Below are positions 20,581-32,408 of a stretch of DNA of 64,000 nucleotides, piece by piece. Positions within the stretch are counted from its first letter, which is position 1, and each line of letters opens with the position of its first letter. A program made the position numbers and the translations under genes. Under the pieces are notes generated by a model. The model was not told the DNA's origin and searched no databases. It saw only the letters and a list, made by a program, of their open reading frames with translations. The stretch is from Incurvaria masculella (Eukaryota > Arthropoda > Insecta > Lepidoptera > Incurvariidae): assembly GCA_946894095.1 (NCBI GenBank), contig OX335645.2, forward strand, positions 10,191,001 to 10,255,000. The letters are read 5' to 3'.

Positions 20581-20680
20581 ATGTATGTATAATCCACCGT
20601 GAAGCAAGGACACATTAATTATTCACATTCTTTCTTTAATTAATGTTCCTTGCTTCACGGTCGATTATACATACATACAT
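20581..20680. ncRNA. Near-perfect hairpin, pre-miRNA-like or tiny palindromic MITE
   Basis: A 41-nt left arm (20581-20621) pairs with 20637-20678 through ATGTATAATC, ACCGTGAAGCAAGGA and ACATTAATTA, with one mismatch and one bulged base. The loop is about 15 nt. Size and loop fit an animal pre-miRNA or a Dicer-2 hairpin substrate. It lies 40 bp beyond the head of a SINE. It could equally be an inactive palindromic element. Strand is unknown because both transcripts fold alike. Confidence 0.35.
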
Positions 20681-22415
20681 ATCACATTCCTTGAATTTAA
20701 AATGTATTCGATATGTCGATTTAGAAGAAAAGAACTCGTCGAAGCATAGTAAGAGGGATATTTATTGCCAGAAGCTTATTGTGCTAGATATCTAATAGAT
20801 AATGGGAGAGATAGGAGGTGAGCTTCAGTAGACTCCCCGATAAAGCCCATCCCTTTTCCAACTATTATGAAAGGCACTTAGCTTATTAAATTCAATAGAT
20901 AGAGTAAAATAGCAACTAATAGGAAGACGCTTGTTTACACGGACGCATTTTGGAACCGCCAATTGTTTTTACACACAATCTATATTTTTTATTTTACGCA
21001 TCGTCGGGGTCTACAAATTATATCAAATAGGTATTTTACAACAACAACAACCACATTTAAAAAAAAATCAATTTAAAAAGTATTTTTAAAATAGTGTGAT
21101 GGAATCATTTTTTTTCCTTTTTTTTATTTAAACTTTTGGTAGGTAGTCAAACTACACAAAGATCCGCGGATCCGATCAATCCAGTAAAGAAGAACCCCCA
21201 TCGTAAAATAATCGTCAGTGCTAATTAACTAAAAACTAATTCAAACATTGCTGGATTATAATGTACTAAATACTTTAATCGGTTAATCAATATATGACTA
21301 ACAAGAAGGAAATTAAAAAATGTCAGGGGTAACTAAAAATAATTTTAAAATATCGTTTCAATTTTAACATTACCGATTCAAAGGCTATATCGAATGTCCA
21401 TACTGAACGAAATCGTAAGTAACGAAGCGATGAAACCTCTTTCATCAGTTATACACTCTTCCAGAGAAAATTCAAATTAATTAATTATATAAAATTATAA
21501 ATAAACACAAACAAGTATTTTTATATACATGATTCTGCGAGTTACACAAAACAAACACGAAATTTAGAAGTCCCCGCACGCAGTCTCACCCGAGGTTCCA
21601 CCCCGTCTAACTGGAATCCTTTGGATCGTGATATCAAATTGGTAAGTGAAGCGAGCTGGATATCGGCAGCGGGGCGGGGCGGGGCGGGGCGCAGGGCGCA
21701 GCTCGCTCGTGGCATTATGGAATTGGCCGTAAGTCAGAAGCCGTTACTCCAGATAAAATATGAGCGGCATATCAGCTCATATCTGTCAGAGCGGCAGCAG
21801 GCCGTTACGGACTCGGCGCACGTGCCAGCTGTGAGCAGAGCCGACCAGCTGTTCATTTTCGCTGTATTATTTGGGATCTTCAGTAAATAATGCAGGAAGC
21901 GCCACTGAGCGCTGCGTTACCTCTGCGGACGGAAGGTCGGCGATACTGAAATCAAATGGTGGCAGTAAGTGGTAATACGATCAAATGTATACGATAATTT
22001 CGAGATGGTTTGAAACATCCCGTCGTTCACAATACTTCTAATTGAAAATAATATTAACATAATTATAATAATGTGTTCGCATAACACGTAATGCCGCGCA
22101 TGAATTTCATATTTATATATGTACTGGTTTCTTCTCTATGGCTGGCGATGTTGGATAGTTGTGTCAATATTTCTCATGTTGTCGTTATGTTATTTTTATA
22201 TTCGATACAGAAGCAAACCAAGTCAAACACGTGGCACTCGTAATCGTAGAGCCTGTATGTAAATATCTATAGGAAGCGAAATAAGGCCTTGTAAACGTGC
22301 TATTATCTCTGCATACTTCTGGTATACGGCGTGATGGTGTATATTAGATATATCTGTGCGGGTATGTATGTAAGATGGTTTTAGATTTTGAAGAAATACT
22401 AAATTTTACTTCTAA
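20681..22415. other. Unique DNA with a GGGGC run
   Basis: Largely AT-rich. About 21580-21970 is GC-richer and contains four GGGGC units at about 21670-21689, a potential G-quadruplex or GC-box cluster, next to GATATCAAATTGG and TGAGCGGCATATCAGCTCA. It looks like host regulatory DNA, but no gene is visible. Confidence 0.4.
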
Positions 22416-22640
22416 ACAAAAAATCCCGGCCAAGTGCGAGTCGGACTCGCATACGAAGGTTTCCGTACCATCGTACAAGATTTGACACAAAACAATCACG
22501 TTTTTGTATGGACCCCCCCTGCATTCATTATTCATTTTTTTATTTAACCTATTTGAAGTTACAGCGGCAAAATAAATACACACTCACAACATTTCAGCTG
22601 CCTACCTATTATTACGGAACTCTAAAAAGTACAAGATTTT
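22416..22640 (+). mobile_element. Family B repeat, short copy
   Basis: Starts CCCGGCCAAGTGCGAGTCGG and passes CACGAAGG, CCGTACCATCG, GCGGCAAAATAAATACACAC and TTCAGCTGCCTACCTATTA, then jumps to GGAACTCTAAAAAG. The usual tetranucleotide GACG part and part of the 3' stem are deleted. Confidence 0.85.
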
Positions 22641-23259
22641 TTTTAAGCTTGCTTTAAATGTATGTATTAGAGGTGATCTTTGTTAAATATGTTACAACAA
22701 ATGTGACACATACGCTAATTATAATTAATTGCGGTAAATTGAAGTTCTAGCTTTTCCTTATGACACATTGATCGTGTATGCTGCTTCGGCAGTGCCGTGT
22801 TAGTTTCAGTTAGTAGTTTCAGTGCATTCCGCCAGTTAGGGTTGAGTGGCGTGAGTAACAGTAAAGTAGTTGAGTTAGCTGAAGTCGATGGCGAGGCTCG
22901 CAGGCGCTACCCAGCCGCCATAACATCTCAGATAAATTACCAATGTGAATCATCTCATGGGTCGAATTGGATAGTCCAAACTAAGTGAATTTAAAATAGA
23001 AATGATTCAAGTTTAACAGACTTCATAAAGTTATCACTACACGTTTCGTTTAGTGTTGTTTAATTTTTTTTCACTCTTGCACGGCTTGTACTCTTTTACA
23101 AAGAGAAATATAAATATGTGTTAATTGTAAAATTTTAGTTGTTAACGAAATAAAAATATATACAGGTTGAATTGAAATTACTTGCATTCCTATCGCAGGG
23201 CCTTGAAGGCCTTCTTTGGAGTGATTTATTGCTAGTTATATAGGTGTCGAAAATCCGCC
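22641..23259. other. No firm feature
   Basis: Holds GTTTCAGTTAGTAGTTTCAGTG, a local duplication, at about 22802-22823, and AT-rich sequence. Possible 5' remains of the adjacent retroelement occur after about 23190, but I cannot define them. Confidence 0.4.
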
Positions 23260-23690
23260 AATATGAGGAAATCATACATTCTACGGGGAGATATACACAT
23301 CAAGACGAGTTTCTTAAGAAATAGTGACATACACACACACTTCACAAGGAACGCCCGGAACCTACGCGTCCCCACTCCTCGCACACTTTACGGTAAAAGA
23401 ACTTTGCTATATGATGGTGTACAAATATTTAATAAGCTTCCAAATGTAATAAAAAACCTAGAGTCCGATGACATTTTCAAGACAGCTGTTAAAAAATATT
23501 TTGCTAATAACTTAGACTAACTTTCTCATACTTTATATTTATATTAAGGTTCTAACTATTAATTAATTGTATTGTAACCGCAACGCAACAACGCAACATA
23601 CTAATACTAAATTTAATGTTTCTCATATAAGTGAATGTAATGTTCTTTTGGGAAATAAAAATATTCTTTAACCTGAAACTATTGTTTACA
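23260..23690 (+). pseudogene. Non-LTR retrotransposon 3' end (reverse-transcriptase C-terminus)
   Basis: The frame 23263-23520 ends in the pattern seen at the C-terminus of many LINE ORF2 proteins: TRNARNLRVPTPRT, YGKRTLLYDGVQIFNKLPNV, then FKTAVKKYFANN and stop. Only the last 85 codons or so remain, so it is a 5'-truncated insertion as is usual for LINEs. A 3' UTR of about 170 bp follows, with AATAAA-like GAAATAAAAATATTC before the end. It has no polymerase domain and is inactive. Confidence 0.65.
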
Positions 23691-24344
23691 GAATGTCGAA
23701 AAAATCAGAAATAACATTTCTATGCTTCTTTGCCTGAATTTTAGTACTATCTAACCATTACCTCGTCAAATTTTCGAAAGCATAACTTTAGTCATTGTCA
23801 CATTTTGGAAATACGAAAATACATATCGATAAAGACAATTATATCCTCATACACATCTAATTTTCTATTCAGATAGCTGTCGGTACGGAGGATTAATTTC
23901 AATGTTTTAATACAAAAAGTTAAGTATTTTTTCTCTACCTAAAACTCTACTGTTATGTTAGGGTATCTCCCAACAGTTTTAAGAATACATTCATCAATTT
24001 GTGTAGGGTAACGTATCACCTCAAACACCTGACTGTCGGCTGATAATACTCGTACAACTGCATTGCATCGAAGCGCGCCGTACCTAGTAGGAGCTTGGGT
24101 GTTCGAACAAAACCTTTATAGGAAACGACAATATCTTAACTAAAAAGTGTCGCCTGTAATGTGTTTTTAAACATCATAAAGATGTCAGTGAAGTAGTTAC
24201 GGTGATTGGAGTTATCACAGCGGTTAATACGAACCGCGACGAGTTAACCGACCGATAGTCAACGCGCATTTGGTTAGCCCACAGACATAAGAACGGAGGG
24301 GACATCGAAAGCTGACTATTATTTAAATGTTAATTTTAACCTAC
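23691..24344. other. No recognisable feature
   Basis: Mixed AT-rich and moderate DNA with no ORF above 60 codons and no repeat partner in the window. Confidence 0.5.
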
Positions 24345-24600
24345 GCAAAAAAACCGGCTAAGTGCAAGTCGGACTCGAACACGAAGAGTTTTCGTACAAA
24401 TTTTAACACAAAAAATCAAGTCCTCTTTAATTTTTATTATTTTCTTATTTGTTGTTATAGCGGCAAAATAAATACTCACTCTGTGAAAAATTCAGCTGCC
24501 CACCTATTAAGGTTCATGAGATACAGCTTTGTGACGGAGGGACGGCGGAGGCTTAGTAATAGGGTTCCGTTGGTACCCTTTGGGTACGGAACCCTAAAAA
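24345..24600 (+). mobile_element. Family B repeat
   Basis: CCGGCTAAGTGCAAGTCGG at the 5' end, ATTCAGCTGCCCACC and GAGATACAGC in the middle, and the terminal stem GGGTTCCGTTGG / TTTGGGTACGGAACCC with AAAA after it. Near full-length, but the GACG tract is short. Confidence 0.88.
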
Positions 24601-24769
24601 TTATAAATCCGGGAGGTTTGTAGTACTGAGCATTCATCGAGTTTTCAGTTCGAATCAGTGCGGATAAATTGACGTAAATTTTTGATATGGGTACTACATT
24701 TCTTCGGAATGGCGTTATTTTAGGTTAGAGGATAACATTTTAAATATTGTTTAATAAGTGGTGTGACGT

Positions 24770-24990
24770 CTCGTTGGCGTGCTGGCCGTGGTTTTGATTA
24801 CACTTGCTAAGCTAGATGGCTGGGTTAATAATCCAGCTCTGATTCAAAGTGGTAATCAAATTTTCCCGTGTTTTAAATATAGTTCAACCGCGAACATAAG
24901 AAAGGTCCTGGCATGTCACCTACTTCCCATATGGTGTATTGGGCTACTGTTATGACAGCAGGTATCATATTCTCAATCGATATGCGATTG
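24770..24990 (+). mobile_element. SINE family A, highly degenerate
   Basis: CTGGCCGTGGTTTTGATTAC, AAAGGTCCTGGCATGTCACC, CCCATATGGTGTATTGGGCTA and TATGACAGCAGGTA follow the body order of better copies with many changes and an internal deletion. An old copy. Confidence 0.6.
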
Positions 24991-26097
24991 CCATTAAACT
25001 AGGGAAATTACTTTCTAGGCCCTAACGTTTCCCCACCCCTAAAAGTTGTCAATTTTATTTATATTGTTTTTATACCTTGAGAAAGCTTACTTTTTTGTAA
25101 ATATCTGTATTTTTCATACACATGTATAAACATATTTTTTCCATTGTTTTATAACCAATAGGTATATTTAAGGCTGTTAACACATAAATTATAAATGTTA
25201 AATAAAGCCATAGTATTTTCGGCGAAATCATTTCAGAATTTCAAGTTTACTTTTAAAAAACTTTGCATCGCTAGGAACACCCTTAAAAAATTCAAACATA
25301 TATACGTATATTTTGACTATATATTTTAAAACAAAAAATATTAAAACCTATTAAAACATTACGAGCATGTAAACAGTTATCACCCGTAGCATGGGAAATT
25401 TATAGGGTAAAGACTATCTTAATCCTTGAAAAAACAACTAGATGATATGTTTCGAATGTGAAAAGCAATTGATACTTAACATACACCAACAACACATATT
25501 AATGAAATATTTTTTTCTTCGTGAGAATATTCTGAATGCAAGACGGAAATACGTTTGTGTCAATGCTCTACAAGTTAGGCCTGTATTCTCTTAAGTATGG
25601 AAACGTTGTTAGTTATGATGATGCCCCTTAAGTACTTCATAAGTGAGGGCTAGACTCAGCAGGTATTGTGCGGGTTATCAAGTAATCCACGATAAGCGGC
25701 CGTCACTCCGGCACTTGGAAGTGTTTATGATGTCCAGTTTATTCGTTTAATGGCTTTCTTTTTGGAGACAATCTTAAAGAAATGCCATTCGAATCGCTCC
25801 AAACGCACTTTCAAATGAATATGACTCGATGTAAAATACTTTTAAAGTAATATGTACGATAATTAATTAGAGCAATTGGTAAGTACCGAGGATTGTTAAT
25901 TAAACCTTGATTGAACATTTCACGTGGCATTTATTTAGTACATCGTTTTGAGAAAAAAAGGTTCCTTTATAACAAAAATGCCTGTATTTGCCAAATCATT
26001 AAGTTGTTACCACTTGTAATAAGAAGTTATGCACTTTTCTGATGGAGGGGTCTTTTTCCGACTTCAGAAGCGCATGTAACTCATCATTATATTTTTT
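24991..26097. other. No recognisable feature
   Basis: About 1.1 kb of AT-rich unique DNA without supported genes or repeats. Confidence 0.5.
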
Positions 26098-26266
26098 CTG
26101 ACATGGATGGCTAAAGCCGTACAACTCCCGTTTTTGATATTAGCCCGTCCAACACACACCCCGGCTACATTCTCGAAGGAATAAGGTGTCATGCCAGGAG
26201 ATTCCCTTTGTGAGGACTGCTACACTGAGCTGGATGGAAAACACGGACAATTTTTCATTGCAAACT
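26098..26266 (-). mobile_element. SINE family A, 3' fragment
   Basis: Minus-strand 3' body only: TGGATGGAAAACACGGAC, TGCCAGGAGATTCCCTTTG, GGAATAAGGTGTC and GACATGGATGGCTAA. The head and middle are missing. Confidence 0.8.
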
Positions 26267-26479
26267 GTTTACTTAAGGGCGTGACTAGCGTGAAGGGACC
26301 AGAGCTATGGAGGTGAGGAAATTACCAGAGCCATTCTCTACACCAAACGCTATGATAGCGTGCATGCTAATTCCGTCGCTATCATACAAAAACGTAACCG
26401 TGCGCTTTAGTGTACAGAATGCGACCTCTGATTGCATTCAGTTCTATAAGGGCGCAAGTAAAACGGGGGAACCGCAGAA

Positions 26480-27120
26480 CGTCTAATATGCAGATCGTAT
26501 AATGTCATATTTTAACAAAATTTTAAAACCATGCACAACGTATAATCGGCAGATCGTATAATTTTATACGTAGTGCATGAAGAAGTTTAAAAAATAAAAT
26601 TACTTATTTCTCCATGCATAACGTATAATAGTCACCACGTATAATATTATGATCTTTATTTAACAAAAAAAGAAAACCATGCATATCATATAATCCAAAA
26701 ACTTTTCATACGATAAGCGCCCTTATGTATGAAATACTTTTAAAGCGTATACTCGCACGTGACGTTTCGACCGTCTCAATTAGCGTAAGGAGGCCTTTCG
26801 AAATTGTAGCAAATATCGATTCGTAGCAATTTCAGCCTTAAATGTATCGTTATTAGGGCGCTTTATGCAGTGCTTCTTGGCATATTATACGTTCTGCATG
26901 GTTTTCTTTTTTTGTGAATTCATGTTAGGAATATTATACGTTGTGACTATTATACGTTCTGCATGATGCAAAGAGTTGATTTTATTTATAAACTTTATTC
27001 ATGCACAACGTATAACATTATACGTTGTGAATATTATACGATATGCATGGTTTTAATTTTTTGGAAAAAAATACTATTATACGTTGTGAATATTATACGT
27101 AGTGAATACGACTCAGTAAA
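26480..27120. repeat. Fold-back cluster of CGTATAAT / ATTATACG motifs
   Basis: About 16 copies of the 8-bp core CGTATAAT or its complement occur in 640 bp, usually as CACAACGTATAAT or ATTATACGTTGTG, often beside ATGCATGGTTTT or AAACCATGCA. Copies left of about 26790 are mostly CGTATAAT and those to the right mostly ATTATACG, so the whole is a large imperfect palindrome. Inner flanks share TAAGGGCGC-type sequence (about 26704-26724 and 26855-26870). No coding frame. It could be a fold-back transposon whose arms are internally repetitive, or a cluster of protein-binding sites. Confidence 0.85.
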
Positions 27121-27649
27121 ACGACATAATTATTATTATACATTATGTATTTTTCAATATGACTACAACTGATTTTGAAATTTCAAAAAGATGAAAGATA
27201 CATAGATTGTTTAGCTATATTTGAAACATATAATTAAACATATCTAAGGCTGCCATTCGTTGTTTAGACTTTTTTGTGAATTTTTATGCATAATTTCCTC
27301 ATTTGAAGAATCGAAGCGACGGAGTTTTACAGTTTTGCAATTATAGCTAGACCATCTATCAATTTATTTGTTTGATCATCCTAATTAATTGTAAGCATTT
27401 TTAAATAAAATGAAATGTTTTTTTACTTACTCCCATCGAACTGAATGTAAGCGGCTTATATCTTGCCCTTAAACAAAAACTTCTGTTAAATATGTAACAG
27501 AGTTTTATAATATAATAAAAATACATATAATTACCTAATTTACTTAAACTTACTACCCCCATGTACATTGGATTTTTTCGTCCCTCAGTTACATGTATTG
27601 TGTGCTACCCTTATTTTTATTTTTATTTACAACTTAACAATAGTTACAG
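27121..27649. other. No recognisable feature
   Basis: AT-rich DNA with no ORF or repeat partner. Confidence 0.5.
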
Positions 27650-27730
27650 ATTGAAATGACTATGACATACGGACAGACGACGGACCGAACAGGACGACAA
27701 TGTAAGGCTTCGGAACCCTAAAAAGGTGAC
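27650..27730 (+). mobile_element. Family B repeat, 3' scrap
   Basis: ACGGACAGACGACGGACCG and CTTCGGAACCCTAAAAAGG match the 3' end of family B; everything 5' is lost. Confidence 0.6.
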
Positions 27731-28272
27731 CACATACTTAGCTTTCATTTTGGTATTCATCTCTTTCTAATTTCTGCGTTCTCCGTGCAAAAAAATGTCA
27801 TTCTCTTTCCTTAGTTTCTCCTTCTTGGGCATCGACATAAAATGTTCTTAGGTATTCCTACTTTCTTCTTTAAAAAACGTTCTATTGAAAACCCTTCCAT
27901 TTTCCCCCATAGGCTTCCTTGCGTATTAATTTTTGAAGCTCAGAAAATTGTTAATATTATTTACTACGAACATACTTATTTTCATATTTATCAAATTTTT
28001 TGAAAAAAAAAACTATGTATTAAACATACAGTTCACGCTGCAGCCACGTGGCGGCGTTACTAAAAACAAATTATCCTATTTTTTCAAATGTCCAACCACT
28101 TTGATATCAAATTACCTATCTTTTTATGCTTAACACTTACGAGTTTACAGATTCTCAAAAAATTATCACTCTGTCACGCTACGTAATTGATTAATGGTAT
28201 GAAAATTAGTCGTGCGATATAATTAAATTCTTAGATTTTGATATAATTTTTTTAGATAAATTCCATACACAC
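27731..28272. other. No recognisable feature
   Basis: AT-rich, with a short TCTTTC/TTTCTTC pyrimidine-rich stretch at about 27755-27880. Nothing else is supported. Confidence 0.45.
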
Positions 28273-28374
28273 TTTTTCTGTCTACGAGTATCCTCGTACC
28301 GCCGTGAGTCAGCAGTGTCTGCCCGAGCATCGAGTCGGCCAGCGTCACCATATTCATGCTCGACTTGGTGCCGC
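28273..28374 (-). CDS. Candidate internal exon, 34 codons, unidentified
   Basis: A minus-strand open segment encodes GGTKSSMNMVTLADSMLGQT followed by LLTHGGTRILVDRK. Third codon positions are strongly G/C while the flanks are AT-rich, as expected of an isolated exon. A possible acceptor (CGGTGCAG) ends at 28375 and a possible donor (AAA|GTGTGT) begins at 28272. Both would be phase 1, giving a 102-bp symmetric exon. The acceptor has a poor pyrimidine tract. I do not recognise the protein. The block could also be a GC-rich non-coding element. Confidence 0.25.
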
Positions 28375-29396
28375 CTGCACCGAGCGGAAATTTTAATTTA
28401 TGCTCAGGATTTCGTTTTATTATTCGTTTCTGGTTCTTTTTATTGAAACAAACAAAATGTAACCGGTTGCGGAAACAACGATTAGACCGTAATATTATAG
28501 ATCGGTTACCGGTCCAATAATGTTGCATTTATTTTAGGAGGAAGTTGGATTGGGTTTTTTGTGACATTTTTTTCAATTATTTGTGTCGCTTAGATATTTG
28601 GCCACTTGAATAATGAGTAAGATTTGTTTTGATTGAAACGTTTCTTGCATCTAGGTGACCTGCATTTTCTATAAACCATCCATTCCACTCCTAAAAAGCT
28701 TCTCAATATTTTTGTTACAGTTCTGTAATTTGATTTTAATTCCATAAAGTTGGGCGCGTTTTTACGTCGCGTCACAGATATTCTTTGTCTACGTGCGGCT
28801 ATTGGTAACGTCAGTTATACCACTAACAAAGGCAAAAAAATGTTCAATGAAATTGACGGAAATTGATGATGCGTCACCATGCGCATTCGACGGCATTTCG
28901 ATCCGACTTTTTACTCTATCCTTCGTCGCGTATCTAAAATTCGGAATTATTGTTCGATTTAATCGAAAACTCTGGGTCGTGTTAACAATATCGATTGTTT
29001 AGTGACTTGTGAGGAAGTCAAAGTTTTAATCCATGACCGTCGATGCGATAACCGTGACAAATGCTTCAAATAATAGAGGAAACATCCGCCCACCATTGTT
29101 GTAATTGCTTACCTAACCATTTTTTTAAAAGTAGGTACTTAGTTGTAGTTTTTTTATAAAAAAGACAAAACAATGTCTGCTATAATGCATTATCATTAGT
29201 GACATTATTCAGATTTATTGATTAGGCACTTATTTTAAAACGCTTTACAATCTATTTTTAATATGCAAACAATTTTAAAATTGTATTGTGATTCGAATTC
29301 CTTAAAATAAAAACAAAAACAGGTATTTTTCATTGAACACAACTCCAAATCAATACCTTAACAAGAGAAAGGTCAATGTTCAATGAAAATGTGCAC
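28375..29396. other. No recognisable feature
   Basis: Moderate-composition DNA; the 69-codon frame near 28793-29002 has no recognisable similarity. No repeats matched. Confidence 0.45.
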
Positions 29397-29717
29397 CTCG
29401 TAAGCATCAGAAAATTACGCTCCCCATACAAACGTAGTTTACTCATGATTTGTAAGCCACTGTTAAAATTTGCTTGATGTTTGATATCTTATATCGGTAA
29501 ATGTATCCTGAGTCAAGCCACAGATAGAACAAAATTTGGATGAAGATTACATTTTTGCATTCATTTGATTCGGTTTCGATTTTTAAAATAAACAAAAACG
29601 TGCACACACAGAAACTTGGTGCCTGATAAGATGTTTAATATTAGTTCAATTGGAATAGTTACAAAAACCCAGTGGTTTTCAAACGATTTGTAAACTACAT
29701 TTGTATGTATACGGGCC
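29397..29717. mobile_element. Palindromic MITE family C, copy 1
   Basis: CGTAAGCATCAGAAAAT and CATACAAACGTAGTTTACT at the left are mirrored by GTAAACTACATTTGTATG and ATACGGGCCC at the right. The middle matches the copy at 38268-38628 (GTGCACACACAGA versus GTGCAGACACAGA). No ORF. Confidence 0.85.
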
Positions 29718-29893
29718 CTAATTTTTATTCACAGTATAAGTTGTCAATTTTAATTTATGAGCTTAACAGGTCATAAGTATATACTTAACAGTAATAAAAT
29801 CTGTTAGCATACTGTACACACTACTAATTTTGACCAATGTGCTGAGATATGAATAATAGCGTCATAAGCAAAAACTTTGACGATATTGATTAA

Positions 29894-30127
29894 GGGCTGA
29901 TTGTTCAATAGTTTGATAAACAGTCAGAAAAACTATTGAAAAACTAGTCGACGGACTTATTTACGCTTTTGCTTAACTATCCGATACAGTAAGTGCATAT
30001 ATTTATTAGTAAAATTAGAATTATGATAGAATATATAATTCTCCGGCAATGACTATCCGGCTTTTGACAAACGTGAATTTGTTCTATCAGTCCGACAAGT
30101 ACTATCTGAGGATTGAAAAATCGGCCC
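29894..30127 (-). mobile_element. PIF/Harbinger-like MITE with TAA duplication, copy 1, 234 bp
   Basis: TAA at 29891-29893 and 30128-30130 flank ends GGGCTGATTGTTCAAT and, inverted, GGGCCGATTTTTCAATCCTCAG. The copy at 34796-35033 is in the opposite orientation. The 3-bp TAA target and GGGC end suggest PIF/Harbinger (Tourist-type). No ORF. Confidence 0.85.
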
Positions 30128-30130
30128 TAA

Positions 30131-32087
30131 GAAGCATAGACCTATCAATTGACTAGTGTAAAAATGTAAATGGAGTATGAAGAGAGCCGCAGCCACAGAC
30201 AGGGACACGGACGGGACGCGAGGGAACCACAGGGACGCGGACGGGACGCGAGTGAGCCGCACACGAGTCGAACATGCGTGTCTCGTGCACTTTATCTAGA
30301 TGGAGGCATTCCGAGAACGGGGACAGTTTGGCACGAAATATCATGACTGCCGCCTTACAAATGAGAAAATTTTCGCTCTAATTATTTATGAACGCGCTAT
30401 CGTGACATCTAGCGACCGAGCTCACGACTCGCCACTGTGCTGCGCCGGCGCCGGCCACAATGCGAGAGCAAAACCTCAATTAGCAGCAGCAAATGAATTT
30501 CTCTTTGTGCTCACTAGTGGAGGGCTCGCCTACGAGCTCCATCGATCGTATCTCCGGGGAACTAATTCAAACAGATTCACTTCAATATGCAAAGGAATAA
30601 AATGACGCGGAAATACTTTTGAACGATATGACTGTTTTGCAGCATTCAACCTGTTAACGAGCGGACCATTAGCTACCGTTACCGGCTATCGGGGCGGCTC
30701 TCAGTGGATGCACAGGCGCAGTATCGACAATGTCCGCAGCCGTCATGTCGCGGACACGTAACGAAATTAAAGCTCGATGACGCTATCTACTCCGGCGCAT
30801 CGCCCTCTCGTCTCCTGCCTCCGTAGCTCCATGGAATATTCACTTAATTGCGAAATGAAAATGAACGTCGATAATATCCGATCGGGCTCTCGACAGAAAC
30901 GTCGACAAGATTCCGCGTAATCCTAAATCTCGTTATTGAAATACTTTAAAAACGGCATTGGCAATAAACTGCACCGTAGATTATCGTATGATTCAATCGC
31001 AAATTAAGACAAGATACATAATTAAGGCGAATAAATAAGATGGTTGGCATTTCGATGCATTCCCGCGCTCGGCGAGCGTCGCTTCTGCGCGAATCTGGTC
31101 CTTCTGGTCTATTTTATAAAACGTGGGTTGCGTCGAGCCGATCGTAGTGAGTCGGCTGTGGCTCTCGGTGATCTTAAAGGATTGTCGCCGGTCGGGCGAC
31201 GCGGCACATCCCTGGTCGTTGCTGAATGTCACGACAAGATTTTTAATTACGTTGACGATATCATCTGGAGGAGCGCGCGGAGCGGAGTCGCATGTCCCGA
31301 TATCGGCGGATTACAATTCAATAATAATGTTCATTGTGTCGCCTCACGGCAGTCCAAGAAACTAATTATCTGGATACGATATCATCGAGAAGCAAGTTCT
31401 AATTTTAGTGCACATTATTCACTATAGATTTCAATAGAACTTCAAAACCTTTCCAAGTTATAAGCAGTACTGCATGCCTAAAAATCACCAAGAGGCCAAA
31501 CGAGGCCGCGAAAACATTGAAATCTGATTCTCGTACCGTACCCGTCATGAAGATTGAGTAACATCAAACATAGTTATTTTATGATTTCAGAGACAAACAA
31601 CACTTCTAACACCACACATCCTGGAAAAAAATTAAAAGGAATCCATTAAAGTTGCATTTAATTTAGGTTAGTTAATATGAAATTAAGAACAGCCCAAAAT
31701 TAATGTTAGATGCAACATTTTATTTACAACAAAATTAATATTACAAATACTAAATATTTGTATGAAAGCTGCCGTGATACTCAAGAAGACTCTAATTAAA
31801 CTGCTGCAATCGTTCTATTTATGTCTTTAAAAATGCGACAGAGCGTGTTGTTAAGTGTTGGCAGTCATTTATATATCTTAAGATCAATAGCGAATACAGG
31901 CTGCTCTAAAACAATGGTTACTTCTGATTATTAAAACAGAAATATAATAAATCCATTTATAGTAGGAATAGGACAGAATATAAACGTATTGTCAGTGTAA
32001 AACCTTTCAATTAAAAAAATAATGAATTCATGAAATGTTGCCACAAGTTTATAAAAACCAATTGAGCTTTGTGTATGTAATATATAA
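30131..32087. other. Unique, GC-richer DNA, possible regulatory region
   Basis: 30180-30260 has a short imperfect tandem of GGGACGCGGACGGGACGCGAG type. From about 30290 to 31400 composition is balanced and CpG-containing with no repeat similarity, unlike its surroundings. It includes GCGCCGGCGCCGGCC at about 30443. ORFs of 70-127 codons occur on both strands but overlap each other and lack recognisable domains. This may be conserved non-coding DNA or unseen exons. Confidence 0.4.
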
Positions 32088-32408
32088 GGGTTTTTTTTAT
32101 GTGACTGGTCATGGATGGCTAATACCACAAGTTCTGTCATGGTATTAGTCCAACACACCACATGGGAACTAGGTGCCATGACAGGACCTTCCTTATATTG
32201 CACGGCTACATTGAACTGGATGGAAAACACGGACAATTTTCATTGCCGCTTCGTACCAACACGGGCAGGATAAACCCTACCACCTAGTAAGTAAGGAAGG
32301 GAACCTACAGTTTAACGTGGAATCCGAACCACGGCCAGCCTCTCTCAACGGTCGAATGGTCACCCATCCAAGACAGAAGTGTCGCGCCACTGGGCCATTG
32401 AGGCTGAC
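32088..32408 (-). mobile_element. SINE family A copy
   Basis: Minus strand: GGCCCAGTGGCGCGACAC head near 32395, GGATTCCACGTTAAACTG, TAGGTGGTAGGGTTTA, TCCATCCAGTTCAATG, TGGCACCTAGTTCCC, and an A tail seen as T8 at about 32091. A small deletion removes part of the GATGAAA region. Confidence 0.88.

Noticed and set aside
30300..31427. ORFs of 79-127 codons as host exons
   Set aside because: They overlap on both strands, lack domains, and have no consistent splice sites; treated as possible non-coding conserved DNA.
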